Positions 36,399 to 47,247 of a DNA stretch of 64,000 bases are shown here, piece after piece (positions within the stretch are counted from its first letter, which is position 1; every line of letters begins with the position of its first letter). Source of the stretch: Adiantum capillus-veneris (Eukaryota > Streptophyta > Polypodiopsida > Polypodiales > Pteridaceae); assembly GCA_014529385.2 (NCBI GenBank), contig CM043956.1, positions 93,793,221 to 93,857,220 on the forward strand, read 5' to 3'. Made by a program: the position numbers and the translations under genes. Under the pieces are notes generated by a model that was given only the letters and a program-made list of their open reading frames with translations, was not told the DNA's origin and made no database searches.

Positions 36399-37290
36399 GA
36401 AGCCTTAAAACTCTCGTGAGGGTCTCAAAAAGATATGGCATGGATTGGATATTTGAGAATTTGTCTAGTTTACAAAGGAAATGCTGCCCAAATTTGTACT
36501 TTTTAGAGAGGTAAACTAGAATATGGAATAATACATAACATAAGTTTTTGGACTTGTTTTCCTTTTTTGACGCTGTTAACCTCCTGTGAGGGTCTCAACA
36601 GAGATGGCTTTGACTGGAAATTTGAAATTCTAGAGGTTCAGCTTGACACCTTCAAGCTGACTAAGAACTTGGTCAACATCATAAAGCTACTTTTGTATAC
36701 ACGGATCAAGACCCTGAACCTTAAAGAGAATTTTGAAATTCAATTTACTGAATGAGGTTTAAAATCATGGCGTGAACTCATACCTTTTGTGGTTGACAAT
36801 ACTTTTTTGATGGAATGCTGGCCTTTTTTATGACTTTTAACTGCATCTCCATGGGAATGACACCATTGTTGGTGGTAGAAGAAACATAAAATACTTTTTG
36901 TTGAATAGAAGCATAACGTTTTAAATTAGTGTCAGTGTTATACTTTGAAAACACCTCAATGTTTAAAAAAGGACCTTAATCCTCATGTGAGGGTCTCAGA
37001 TGAGATGGCATGGGACTGGACTTTTGAAACTCGGTTCAAATTACAAAGGAGATGCTGTCCGGTTTTTTTTGAAATTAAATGATGAAAACATTATCGTAAA
37101 TAAATGGCTCATTCTTTAAACTTCATATTTGATCTAGGTTATGTTATTAGTTTTTGTTGTAATTTTTAATACCAAAAACAAGGGGAGGGAGTCGTTGACA
37201 CCTGTCTTCCCAAGTAATGTTAGTTCTGACAGGCTTGTGTTTCTTGGATAGTGATAGCAGGTAAGAGATTCTTTCCTGGGGATTACAATG
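36399..37290 (+). repeat. Dispersed repeat X, three blocks
   Basis: The GTGAGGGTCTC core recurs at 36416-36426, 36586-36596 and 36987-36997. The last block (36899-37290) is the most complete copy and matches 28704-28920 plus 29300-29545. Confidence 0.7.
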
Positions 37291-37545
37291 GCAACTACAT
37301 CAATAGCATCTGATCACCCACTATTCAGTTATTTTAGTGATAGATAACCCTTGTATATGACTCTTTGATAAAAGCATGAATACAGTATGTGTCATTATCA
37401 TGTCTAGTTGTCAATTATAGTCTTAAATTTATCTACTTGTTATCTAATGTATACATAAGGTTTGGTTATTTACAAGTTGACTGGTCTCTAGTCCCATTGT
37501 ATGGTTCAATAGTTTGTGAAATCAAACTATTGTTAAATCATTTGT

Positions 37546-37582
<37 letters not shown>

Positions 37583-38257
37583 GTGTGAAGTGCAAAGTGT
37601 AAGAGCTCTATCTCCTTCTCCAAGCTTGTGGAGAAGTTGAGAGCCTACACCAACACTCTTGGCTATGGAATGCAAATCCAACCAAGAGCCATGCACCAAT
37701 GCTTAAGCTTTCCATCTTCCCCATCTTCATTACTATGCTATTATGCTATACTAAGCAGAAGAGTGACAATAAGTGAGAAACTATTTCTTTCTCCTACGAA
37801 TGTTTCTTCTTCCTCTTCCCTACCCTCATTCCCCGCTAGCTATCTCCACCTTCGAAGGTGTTTGAGGCCTTGGGACTGAGACCAGGGATGGTTAATGCTT
37901 TTATAAGTTTATATTATGCTTGTGATGCATGAAGCTTTCCATCTTCATTGCATCACCTAGGTCACAAGGAACACAAGATTGTATTGTACCAAGTCTCTCT
38001 TGATGGGAGAATCTATAATACAAAAGCCTATTGGAAGGGGGATCGGCTCCACATCAATCCGGTCCTCAATTGTTGTCATGTTCTCTAATTCTCTCTCTTG
38101 CAAAAGGTTTGTTCACACCAAGTTAATTAGGTATAATGGTATGTTTCTCCCGCTAGTAAAGTTCACCCTCTATGTTCTCAAAGTAGTCTCACGAAAATGC
38201 TCACTCTAATTCTCTTAATTCCTCTATTCTCAAAGTTCATAGGCCATTTCCATTACA
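37291..38257 (+). repeat. Putative 5' LTR tail of the chromovirus
   Basis: The segment ends CCATTACA just before a tRNA-iMet-type primer site, as an LTR should. It contains a CT tract (37552-37580). The matching end of the 3' LTR is not in the window because another LTR is inserted at 63204, so LTR identity cannot be tested here. Confidence 0.45.
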
Positions 38258-38258
38258 T

Positions 38259-38270
38259 TGGTATCATATC
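38259..38270 (+). promoter_or_regulatory. Primer binding site of the chromovirus
   Basis: TGGTATCATATC matches 10 of 12 positions of the initiator-Met site TGGTATCAGAGC and lies 2 bp from CATTACA. Confidence 0.65.
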
Positions 38271-38666
38271 TATTGGTTTCTCTTTTCTTCCTTAAGAAGA
38301 GATCTCCTTAAGTTGTCCAGGAAAGGTTGGACTTGTTCATTGCAATAGGTTAAGTAAGATAGGGATCTATTATCTTGGTTTGAAAGGACTTAGTTTGAGG
38401 TACACCGTTGGAAACTATAGTCTTAATAATGGAGTCTCTCAAGGCTTGCCTTTGGCTTAACCATTATTAAGCTACTAGCAAGCTCAACATGAACCATAAT
38501 CAATCGAGCAATGTTAGACCCTCTCCACTAGTCTTTGCAATCAAGATTCTCTAAACTACAGGTGTGGCTACTTGAGAACTAATTTTCAAAGGTAAAGAAG
38601 AGTAGTGGCTAAGGTTTTTTGAGGGTACCAAAGCACAAAGTAATCTATACATAAGTTTAATTAGCA
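38271..38666 (+). other. Leader of the chromovirus
   Basis: Sequence between primer site and gag ATG. No features beyond short pyrimidine tracts. Confidence 0.45.
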
Positions 38667-38747
38667 TGGCTGACAATAACCAAGAGAGTAGAATGAATAT
38701 TGAAAACTTTGATTTTGCACATGAAGGTGCTAATGATGATGCCCCCA
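38667..38747 (+). pseudogene. gag: First 27 codons of chromovirus gag
   Basis: An ATG opens a frame (MADNNQESRMNIENF...) rich in Asn, Asp and Glu that runs to the border of the giant element. The same kind of gag sequence resumes at 58443 on the other side. The product is split by the insertion. Confidence 0.6.
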
Positions 38748-39692
38748 TGTTTGTCGATTACCGTAACGAACGTCAGCATAGCGAGAACTCACCTAACATG
38801 TAATGTCAGCTAAGGATGAATCTCGACCCGTAGGCACGACCCGCAGGCGCGTGGAAGCAAGTATAAGGTGTCAACCTACACTCGACCAACTCCTAACTAA
38901 TTCCTACAGAGGTCTCTACCAATTGTCTAAGTCACAGCCTTCAAGAGTGCATAAGAGGAAACTTCCTACAATGCTTTCAAGAGCCGAACACCCATCAAGC
39001 AATCTCAAAACACCATAGAACTTGAAGGAGATCCTACTAATACCAATAGGTCGCTCTCCCTAAGGTCTATGAACCAAAATCCCGACCCAAAACACCTGGT
39101 GGAGAAACATGTAGGATGTCTGGCCGAAATCTGCAGGTCTTCGTTTTCGAAATCTAAAGTGCCTAATGTGTAGTTCTACTCAATGTGAACGTGTGTATAT
39201 GCTGCAATGCAAAATCGGACAACATATCCTCACCCAAACACCCGATGAATCTTGTAGAAGGAGCTCGCAAGACCAGACCGTACGCGCGTAATGTAGGTAT
39301 CGGCGCGTAGCTCTCGTCGGGGGTAACACGCTGCACTTCTCCGCACTCGATTCCGACCACCGGAGCATCAAGATGAAGCTCACACTCTCTCTCTCTCTCT
39401 CTCGTACATAATACGCTCACTCACAGACTTCAAAACTTGTTTTAAAATGACAAAAGGTTTTTTCATTAAGGTCAAAAAGTGGTATATATACCCTACAATT
39501 TCTCAAACTCTAAAGTTCCAAAATCAACCATCTACTTAATCTAACTATCAAAACTGGGATACAATCTGGAAACTTCTGTAAGTCCCAATAATTACAAGGC
39601 GAAAAATCAGGTTTTCCTCAATGAATGAATAATTAAAAAAAGAATAATCTTCCAAATAGTTAGATGCCGTGGGGTGTTTCTAGCTTCTAACA
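38748..39692 (-). repeat. 3' LTR of the giant element
   Basis: Matches 57498-58442. The inner border (TCTAACA, then a pyrimidine run) is clear; the outer ~25 bp diverge from the other LTR, so the exact left end is uncertain by about 30 bp. Contains a short CT tract (39385-39402) and a half-site of the palindrome at 39111-39121. Confidence 0.85.
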
Positions 39693-39704
39693 TTCTCTCC
39701 CTCC
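39693..39704 (-). promoter_or_regulatory. Polypurine tract of the giant element
   Basis: Minus strand AAGGAGGGAGAA directly precedes the LTR start TGTTAGAAGC. Confidence 0.8.
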
Positions 39705-39743
39705 TTGATCATGTCATCCCCGACATGGCCTTGATCTGCTGCT

Positions 39744-42700
39744 TCATTGTATCGTTTCCCGCATCTTTAGCAGTGATTCGTACCTGGCATGCAGGTTCAA
39801 CATTGTTGGGCCAAAAATGTCAGTATTTATGGTGAAGAAACCCGTATAGAATGCTTCTTCAAAATCCTGGAGGTGATAGGATGGTAGAAACATTATCCTT
39901 TGATACACCGCATGTATCACCTCCTTGGAAGGCTGACCTGACAGATCATAGGCACATCTGTATGTATCCTGGAAGAAGAAGATGCTGTCAGTCACCTGGC
40001 CTGGCTTGAAGGTCTCGAACACTGCTAAGATGGTTCTGCAGATTTTCCTCATCATAATGCATGTGAAGTCAGGTGAGCCAGTGAACAACTTTATGGCGCC
40101 TGTTAGGGTTTTCACCATGTATTGGATGCTTATTCTCTCACCTGCCTTCAAGCCCGGCAGCTTGGGGTAGTTCAGCCAAGTGGGTTGGATTCTTTGCAAA
40201 ATTTCCTGCGCCTTCCACGTCCTAATCCTTGGTAGAGGACAGAAGCTGAGGTTGTCTCTGATATTTTACGTGCTTCTACCAAGTGGATTAGGTATTGTGG
40301 GTACTTTGTAAGTCAGGCCTTCCTCCACTTTGGCTGAGGATCCACAATAAGCTTGACCCCTTCTAGTTTTGAGGTATCTGCATTGTAGAGAGGTACAGAT
40401 GGCTCTTCTCTGATCCGCTTGTTTATGGTAGCTGCCTCATATTTCAGCAATGGGTATGGGGGAGAGGGTTGAAGCCACTCGCACCTAAGGTTGCTGGCGT
40501 CAATCTTTTGAATGGTCATAGATTTGAAGACCCTCTGCTCCCACTCCAAGCTTCCTTTGTTGTTTCCCCGAGCTCCACCTCTATTGCTTTACGCAATTTT
40601 TCTTCCTCTTCTTGTGTTAGATCATGTGGCTTGTGAGAGGATCCTACTATGGTTTCCTCTTGCATAGGCGTGTCCATAGGATCTGCCACATTTTCTAGGT
40701 CAATGCCCTCATTGGCGGCTGGCCCTGAGCTCTCTGCCTCTCCTCCTTGCTGGCCTTTCTACTCCTCAATTTGCCTAAGGAGTTTTTGCTTTTCTGCTTC
40801 ATCTTCTTCGCCCATATTCATGAGGAGGTCATTAAGTTCGGCGTTTATTCTTTCCACCTCCTTGAGATTTCTCTTCATGCTTTCTACTTCTTCTTGCAGG
40901 GCTTTTTGGCCCTCTTCCATTCTCGTTTGCATGACTATAGAACCTTCTGCCATTATCAATCTCTTCTTTTTCTCGAGAGTCAGCTCCTTGTGAAGTTCTT
41001 GCATTTGCTCCTCATAGAGTTGACTCTCAGTCATGATTTGAGTTGAGCTCGTGGCTCTGACTCTAGCAGGTGATGCTCGCAGCCTCTGGATGGTTTGATC
41101 TTTGACCTTGAGTTGGTCTTTGAGCTCTAATACCTCATCCTGGCTTGCTTCTTGATCTATCTCTGCTCTTTCCTTGGCGTTCCTCATGGCTTCTACTTCT
41201 TTAGATTCTTCTGTCAGCTGTAGTGTCGGATTATCTCTTTCTTTCTCGGCATCTCGCAATGACTTGATGAGCTGCTGACACTCTTCTTCAGCTGCTTGTA
41301 TTCTTTTTGCTGCTTCCTGATTTGCTTCTTCCATTGCTTGGCAGTTTTGTAGAGCCCTTGCCAAGATGGCCTGTAGGTCAGCTTATCTCTCCTTTTGCCT
41401 TTGGCTTTGTGCCTGCAGAGAATGTACTTCCATTTTGATCTTTTCTTCAGTGGCCTTGAGAGTTGTCATCACTTTCTCTAAAGCCATGGATTGTGCCCTC
41501 AATCCGGCTAGCTTTGTCATCACCACATCCCAGTCATTGGAGGGCGGGTGCAGGTCTACTATGTCTGTAGCAATTTCTTTTAACTCCACTAGCCTGATGC
41601 CTTGCATCTGTTCTTAGGCCCTGTCCTCGCTAAGTCGAATGCGACTGTGGCAGCTTCTTCCTTCGTATAGCCTGCAGCTAGCAGGTCCAAAAATGCATAG
41701 TAAGAATCATCTAATTCTTGCTCAGTTTCAGGCTTGGCCTCTTCTTTTGGCTCAGGTTCTTGTCTTTGCTGTTGATCTTCTGCTTGCCTTTCTTCTTGTT
41801 TGTCCTCAGTCTCCTTATCTTCTTGTGGGGGGCTGCTAGGAGGTGGTGAGGGCGGTGGTGATGGCTGTGGGATGGGCTTAGGGCTGGCTGGTAAAGATGC
41901 AGGTTTGCCCTTTAAGTCCCTCTCTGCTTTTGTTCTTATTTCTCTTTCTTGGCTCTCTTGTTCATCTAGCAGTTTCTGCCTTATTTGTTGTACTTCCTCC
42001 TCTGTGAAAGGGACATGGGGAATGTTCTCTGTTGTAGCATCAAGAATCTCAAAATTCTTGATATAATCTTCAAATCGGTCCCTTTGCACTCTTCTGGACG
42101 ATCCCGACATAGACTCTAGAGATGGCTTCCAGAGTTCGCTTAAATCACCCTTGAGGGCTCTCTCCGCTCGAAAACTCTCCATCAACCTCTCTAGTCTTGT
42201 CGCTTTCTGTGAACTTGTTTCTTTGGCCGGCACTTGAGCAAACTCCTTCTTCCCTTTCTTCTGCTCGGGTTGCTCCTCTTGGACGGGCTCTAGCCATCTT
42301 TTCAATCTTGTTGCCACCTTTGGTGCCCTTTGCGGCTCATCTTCCTTGTCTTCTTTTACTCTTAGCCAATCATTCTCAGATGGGGGGTCAGACCACCTTC
42401 CTTTTGCGTGTAGTGCCCCATAAATCACCTTGGTGATCAGTTCTCTTGGCACCATATAGGTTGGCTTCTTGTTGCCCATCTTTTACTAGGCTGTCATGTA
42501 TATATACCGCATAGTTGATTATCTTTGGGGTGCCTTTTGTCATTGCCCAAGTGAACGTTGTGGCAATTGCACATGGCAGCATCCTGTACTTCTGTCGCCT
42601 TTTTGTGCATATGTGGAAGTAGTGGTTGTATAACTGGCTCATGATCGCCACTTTTGGGTTGGAAATGTCTTCAAATGTGTAATTTTCCTTTTTCTCTTTG

Positions 42701-43185
42701 TACACCTTGACCTCATCCCTTCTTTTTGTTACACTGCCCCCCTCATTGGAGAGGTCTAGTGCATTGGCTACAACCCGCTCAACGATTATTATCTCTGTTT
42801 CTGGTCTTCCTTGTAAATCTGTTACCTTGGCCACTCCATCCTCTTTGATGCTTGTTACAAACTCCCAGATTCTTTTGATGTCCACCCCTGCCGGTATTGC
42901 TTTGAAGTAGTTGTGGAGATCAATCTTCTCCAAGTAGCTGGCCATCTTGCTTCGTACGAACTCATTGAGTTCTCTCGGCAGCATTGGTAGCTCTATAACA
43001 TTTCCTTTAGTGTCTTTGAACACTCCCTGGTAGATCTTTAGGTCATTGGACTCTAACAGATCCTCTTGTATCCAGGTGATGGTGGGCTTTAGTGTTCCTT
43101 CTGGAATGACAAAGGGTTCCACTTCTTCCAGATAATCCTTGATGGTCATTCTTTTCCTCTTTGCCGATAACTTCGAGGCTGCCAT
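39744..43185 (-). pseudogene. Extra reading frame of the giant element: plant-transposon-like domain, Pro-rich and coiled-coil parts
   Basis: Starts with ATG at 43185 (MAASKLSAKRKR). The first ~330 residues form a globular domain whose pattern (INYAVYIHDSLVK followed by YMVPRELITKVIYGAL) recalls the 'putative plant transposon protein' domain of extra ORFs in Tat/Ogre-type elements; this is my inference. A frameshift near 42480 splits it. A Glu/Lys-rich linker, a Pro/Ser tract (near 41850), a long Glu/Gln/Arg coiled coil (41364-40759) and a C-terminal folded part (40549-39744) follow. A frameshift near 41600 and stops at about 41383 and 40759 also break it. It was probably one protein of about 1,100 residues of unknown function. 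Confidence 0.7.
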
Positions 43186-43350
43186 AGATCCTATTGCACT
43201 TAGTAGTCCGAAGTTAGCATTTTTTCCATATTAGCTGCGAAACTGAGTTTTACTTATCCAAATGACTTGAAAATTGAAAATAAAGCTTAAAAGGAACTTG
43301 TGAAGCTCTGCATGTGCTCACAGTGCAAATCTGGCCAAAAATTTCCATCT

Positions 43351-44228
43351 AGACATCCTACGCGCAGGATGTCTTTTTCATCAGAATTGGTTCATACTTG
43401 ACATGCAGGTAGTGTAGGGCTCATGGAACCTGGCTATATGCTTGGATTTGTATTTAATTATCAAAAAGTGGATTTTTGGGTTGATTTAGGTTTTAGGTCA
43501 CAATTTGGGTAGAATGTCCATCATAGGTAGCAATTGATGTCCAAATGGGTTGAAAATTGGTATATGGGCTCATTGCACCATGGTATTGGCTCCCATGATT
43601 TCATTCTTTGCACAGAAGGCTAAATTTATGCGGAAGACATCCTACGCATAGGATGTATTTTTCATCAAAATGACATGAAACTTGTTCTGTGTGTTTTCCT
43701 TGGCCTATGGAACATGGCCATGTTTTTGGATTTGAATTTGGACAAGATTTGATAGGTCTATGGCCTTGTGTGGTGTTTTTGGGCTCAAAAAGTGTATCTT
43801 GAAGGTGTTGGGGATCAAAATTGATTAGAATGGCTTCAAACTTGATATATGGGCTCCTGATGATGAGGTGATTGGATCTGGAATGATAAAACTTCCCTTG
43901 CATGTCAAAAAAGTCAAATAGACATCCTACGCGTAGGATGTCTATCTCATCATTTTTTGCTTCTGACCACACAGATTGGTTGTTGATGTGTTGGTGAATG
44001 TGTTGTGCAAGTTTCATTGGATTTGGACAAGATTTGGTTGGTCTATGGCCCATTATTGCCTCTATAACCTAACTTTGCGTTTTTCCATGCATATGAGGTC
44101 AAACTTGGTCCAAATGTGATGAAACTTGGTGGATAGCTTGTAAATGTAATTCAGAACATGTGCATGATGAAAAATGTTGGAGTTTGTGCCCAAAAGTGCC
44201 CTTGAGACATCCTACGTGTAGGATGTCT
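43351..44228. repeat. Array of 24-bp palindromes at 285-bp spacing (3' spacer)
   Basis: Four copies of a palindrome made of AGACATCCTACG plus its reverse complement: 43351-43374, 43635-43658, 43920-43943 and 44205-44228. Start-to-start distances are 284, 285 and 285 bp. The DNA between them is a diverged tandem repeat (shared phrases such as CTTGATATATGGGCTC and TTTTTCATCA). Copies 1, 2 and 4 have one or two changes, mostly at CG positions. It lies between the second protease region and the extra frame. Confidence 0.95.
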
Positions 44229-46008
44229 CCTGGTGATTTTTCCATTGCTGGTGCTCACAGTGCTTGCCCTTTGCCCCCCCTAAGTCCCTTTTGAGCCTAA
44301 TTTCAACAAAAAAGTCAAATGGATAGAGAATAACTCCCTGTGTGGACTTCAGAGCCTCGCAGCCATTTTCTGACTTTTGGAGTGCTTTTTGGCAATGAAA
44401 TTTCTTGATGTTGGTCTCCATAGCTTCCCGATCCCTCGGGGATCCTTGCCGTATGGTTTTTGTCGACTTTGGCTTCACCGGAGCTCCATTTGGCAATTTG
44501 TCTCCCTAGAAGCACCCGTGGTTGCGTTTACATACCTTTGATGATTTGTGGTGGTCTACCACCATAGGACTTGGTTGTTGATGGTCTAGAAAAGCCGCTC
44601 GTGAAGTTTGGTGGCAAATGGACTTGCGGTTTGGCCGCAAGTGCAATTTGACGCTTTGTGAGTTTGATGCCGTTTCTGAAGTTTAGTGCCGCTTTGGGTC
44701 ATGCGGGTCATATAGATTTGTCGAGCATGTCAAGATGCTCCTACCCATGAATTTTGATAGCATTTGGTCGCCGTTTCGCCGATTTCCCATCTAGTGGCCT
44801 CTTGCGGGTTTCTGGGAATTAGGGTTTTTTCCGATGTTTTCCTACTGCCTTTGGCCATCCAGGATTGGTCTCCTAGACTAGGGTAAGCTGCCAATGAAGT
44901 CTTGTTGCTTTTGGGTTAGTCTTTAGGCCGCCGTCTCTACCTGTAGGTCTCTACCGCTCGCTTTGTGTGTGACCCCTACGCTAGTTTTCGCGACATAATG
45001 ACAAGCATGCGCGAAAAGCTCAAGGTGGTGAGCCTACCTCTCATGTATGGAGCTCCTCGGGTAGTCGTGCGCATCGTAGAAGCTGCTGGAAGGTCGACCC
45101 GCTCTAGGTGGCAGAAGCTCTCTCCACAAAGTCAATAGTGAGAATGAGCTAAAAATGGGGTGAAAATTTCTTATAATGGAGGTCCCCGAACTACTTTTCA
45201 TGAAATTTGACATGTGCTCCTATCTTTTCGCGAGATGTGGTTTAGGCTCAAAAATTTCTTGATTTGGACTCCATTTGCTCTGTTTACCATAAATTTGGCA
45301 TTTCGGTCAAAATCTGGCCAAAACACGCTTTCAGCTCCAGTCTCATAATTGCACCCCCACTGCACCATAGGTTGTCCTATAGTCACTGATCATCCCCATA
45401 TTTTTTGTTTTTCATTACGACTGTTTTTCACCTGCTTTTTGTATTTTTGAAGTTCTTCTGCCAAAAATTAGCAAAATTAAAAGGAAAATAGCAAATCAAA
45501 CCCAAAAAATCCCCAAAAATCATAATTAATCACAAACACAATCACCAATCATTATATAAACTTGCATGCAATTTTTATGGCCGGATTTCTCCGTTTTACC
45601 AATATTTTGCCTGAAAAATGGCTATTTCTACTTATGTACACACACCTAGGGGCTTGATTTGGCGTTTGGCCCCATATACCTGTAGCTTCATGCTGTATAA
45701 GGGCATATGTACTTGGGTTACTCCAGAAAATTTTGCAATCAAACAACCACCCTTAAAATAGTCGAAAATCATGCCCTTTTTGGGTGTTTCTGTTATTGGT
45801 TCCGCATTTGAGAGTGCCTCTAGAAAACCTCCCCCCCTCCTAGCCGGAGTCCTCCCGGACGACAAGGTATCGCCTCGGAGTATGTGCCGTGCATAGGTTG
45901 AAAAAGTTGTGCTAATGCCTGGCCAATTAATGTGGCGCTACTTTATGCATACTCGGTCAATGCATGGAAAAATTAATGTTGTGCAAGAGAAGGGAATAAG
46001 CAAGATGC
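44229..46008. other. Spacer of the giant element
   Basis: About 1.8 kb without long open frames or recognised domains on either strand. It probably belongs to the 3' non-coding part of the element. Confidence 0.5.
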
Positions 46009-47247
46009 TTATTGGCATTCGCCGTTGAGGTTTCCTGCTTTCTTTGCAAGTAACAGTTGTAACTCTATTGCTCTCTCTTTAATTGTTTGTTTTGCAAACG
46101 GCAATTGCTTTGCCGACACTGTTGATGGAGTCGTGTTGTTTCTAAGGATAGAATTGGCTGGGCCGTAATGGTTATGGGCCATATTGTCATTGCTTTCCAT
46201 TGGTATTTTGTTGCTGCCGGTTTTTGTAGATGGTTTGGCATTTTCTTGTTTGCCACTGGTTTGTTTTTTATTGGTATGCACATATGTCATTTCTCCTTTT
46301 TGAAATGCATTTGTCTGCCTTCTGTTGTTGCTTGTACTAAAGGGAGTTCCTTTTGCTTTTGCTTTGGTATCCAAATGTGAGTGACATTTGGGTTATTGCT
46401 AAGCATTTTTTTTGGGATCCATATCTATGTTATTCCTTTGGTTTGTGGTTGAACCATCTGCTTTGTTGAAATTTTGTTGTTACATTGTTGTTTGTCCGCC
46501 ATGGCATTTCTATCCTTCCGTAACTTGTATGCCAAACCCCATACTTGTTTTCCTTGTGTTGGTAACCTAGATCTTTGCATTGCAGCCGATGACTTCATAT
46601 GTCTGTAATTAGCATGGTTGGCTTTTACCTGATTGTTGGTCTTGGGTATCATGTTGTTCTTTAATGGCATTTGTGCTTTTGGCTTTGTTTCTCGTGATTG
46701 CATGGCTTGCAGTTGATCATGCTGGTATTGCTAAGCAAAAGCTATCACCTGTTGTTCAAGTGCATCCTGAATTTTGACTGCCTTTGCTTTCCAATCTATC
46801 TGCACATTGTACTCTTTTTGCCAAGGTTGCCCCAGCATCATTGTGTGTTGTGTGCTTTCATCTGTCACCACATAGAATTTGTGTGGGTAAAGATATTGAT
46901 GTATCTGTACATGCAATATAGTCCATACCAATGTTTTCAATGGGTGTGATGTGCTACTTTCCAGTACTTGAGGAGTAGGATGAATTTGACCTGTGACTTT
47001 GAGGTGTTGGTATAATCCGTAAAGATCAAATTTGCTTGAGCTCCCGAATCAAGCAAGGCTGTCGTTTCAACTTGATTGCTGCCCACTTTGACCTCAATTA
47101 TTGCTCCATTGTTTCTTCATCCAACTTCGCCAGTCGAATGGCATTGATTCGCAATGGTGGTCCACTTTGTTGTTGTTGTTGCATAAGCCGTCTTTTTGCA
47201 ATGCGTTCTTGTGCTTTAGCTTGAGCTTCTTCTCGTACTCTCTGTTT
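46009..47247 (-). pseudogene. Second retropepsin-like domain and Lys/Gln/Asn-rich tail, downstream of integrase
   Basis: After the integrase C-terminus the minus strand reads an Arg/Gln-rich stretch and then EVKVGSNQVETTALLDSGAQANLIF (in part), with LLDSGA at 47039-47056. After a frameshift near 46945 it continues with a beta-rich segment ending in MLGQPWQKEY (MLGQPW at 46821-46838). The DSGA motif and the LG(R/Q)PW motif about 78 residues apart are the signature of retroviral-type aspartic proteases. The element already has a protease in the usual place (DSGAG near 51745). A Lys/Gln/Asn/Thr-rich region of low complexity follows to 46009. Multiple stops show it is decayed. Confidence 0.72.

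Noticed and set aside
40649-42436. Plus-strand open frames over 40649-42436
   Set aside because: They are antisense shadows of the extra frame on the minus strand, whose codon pattern and domains are coherent.
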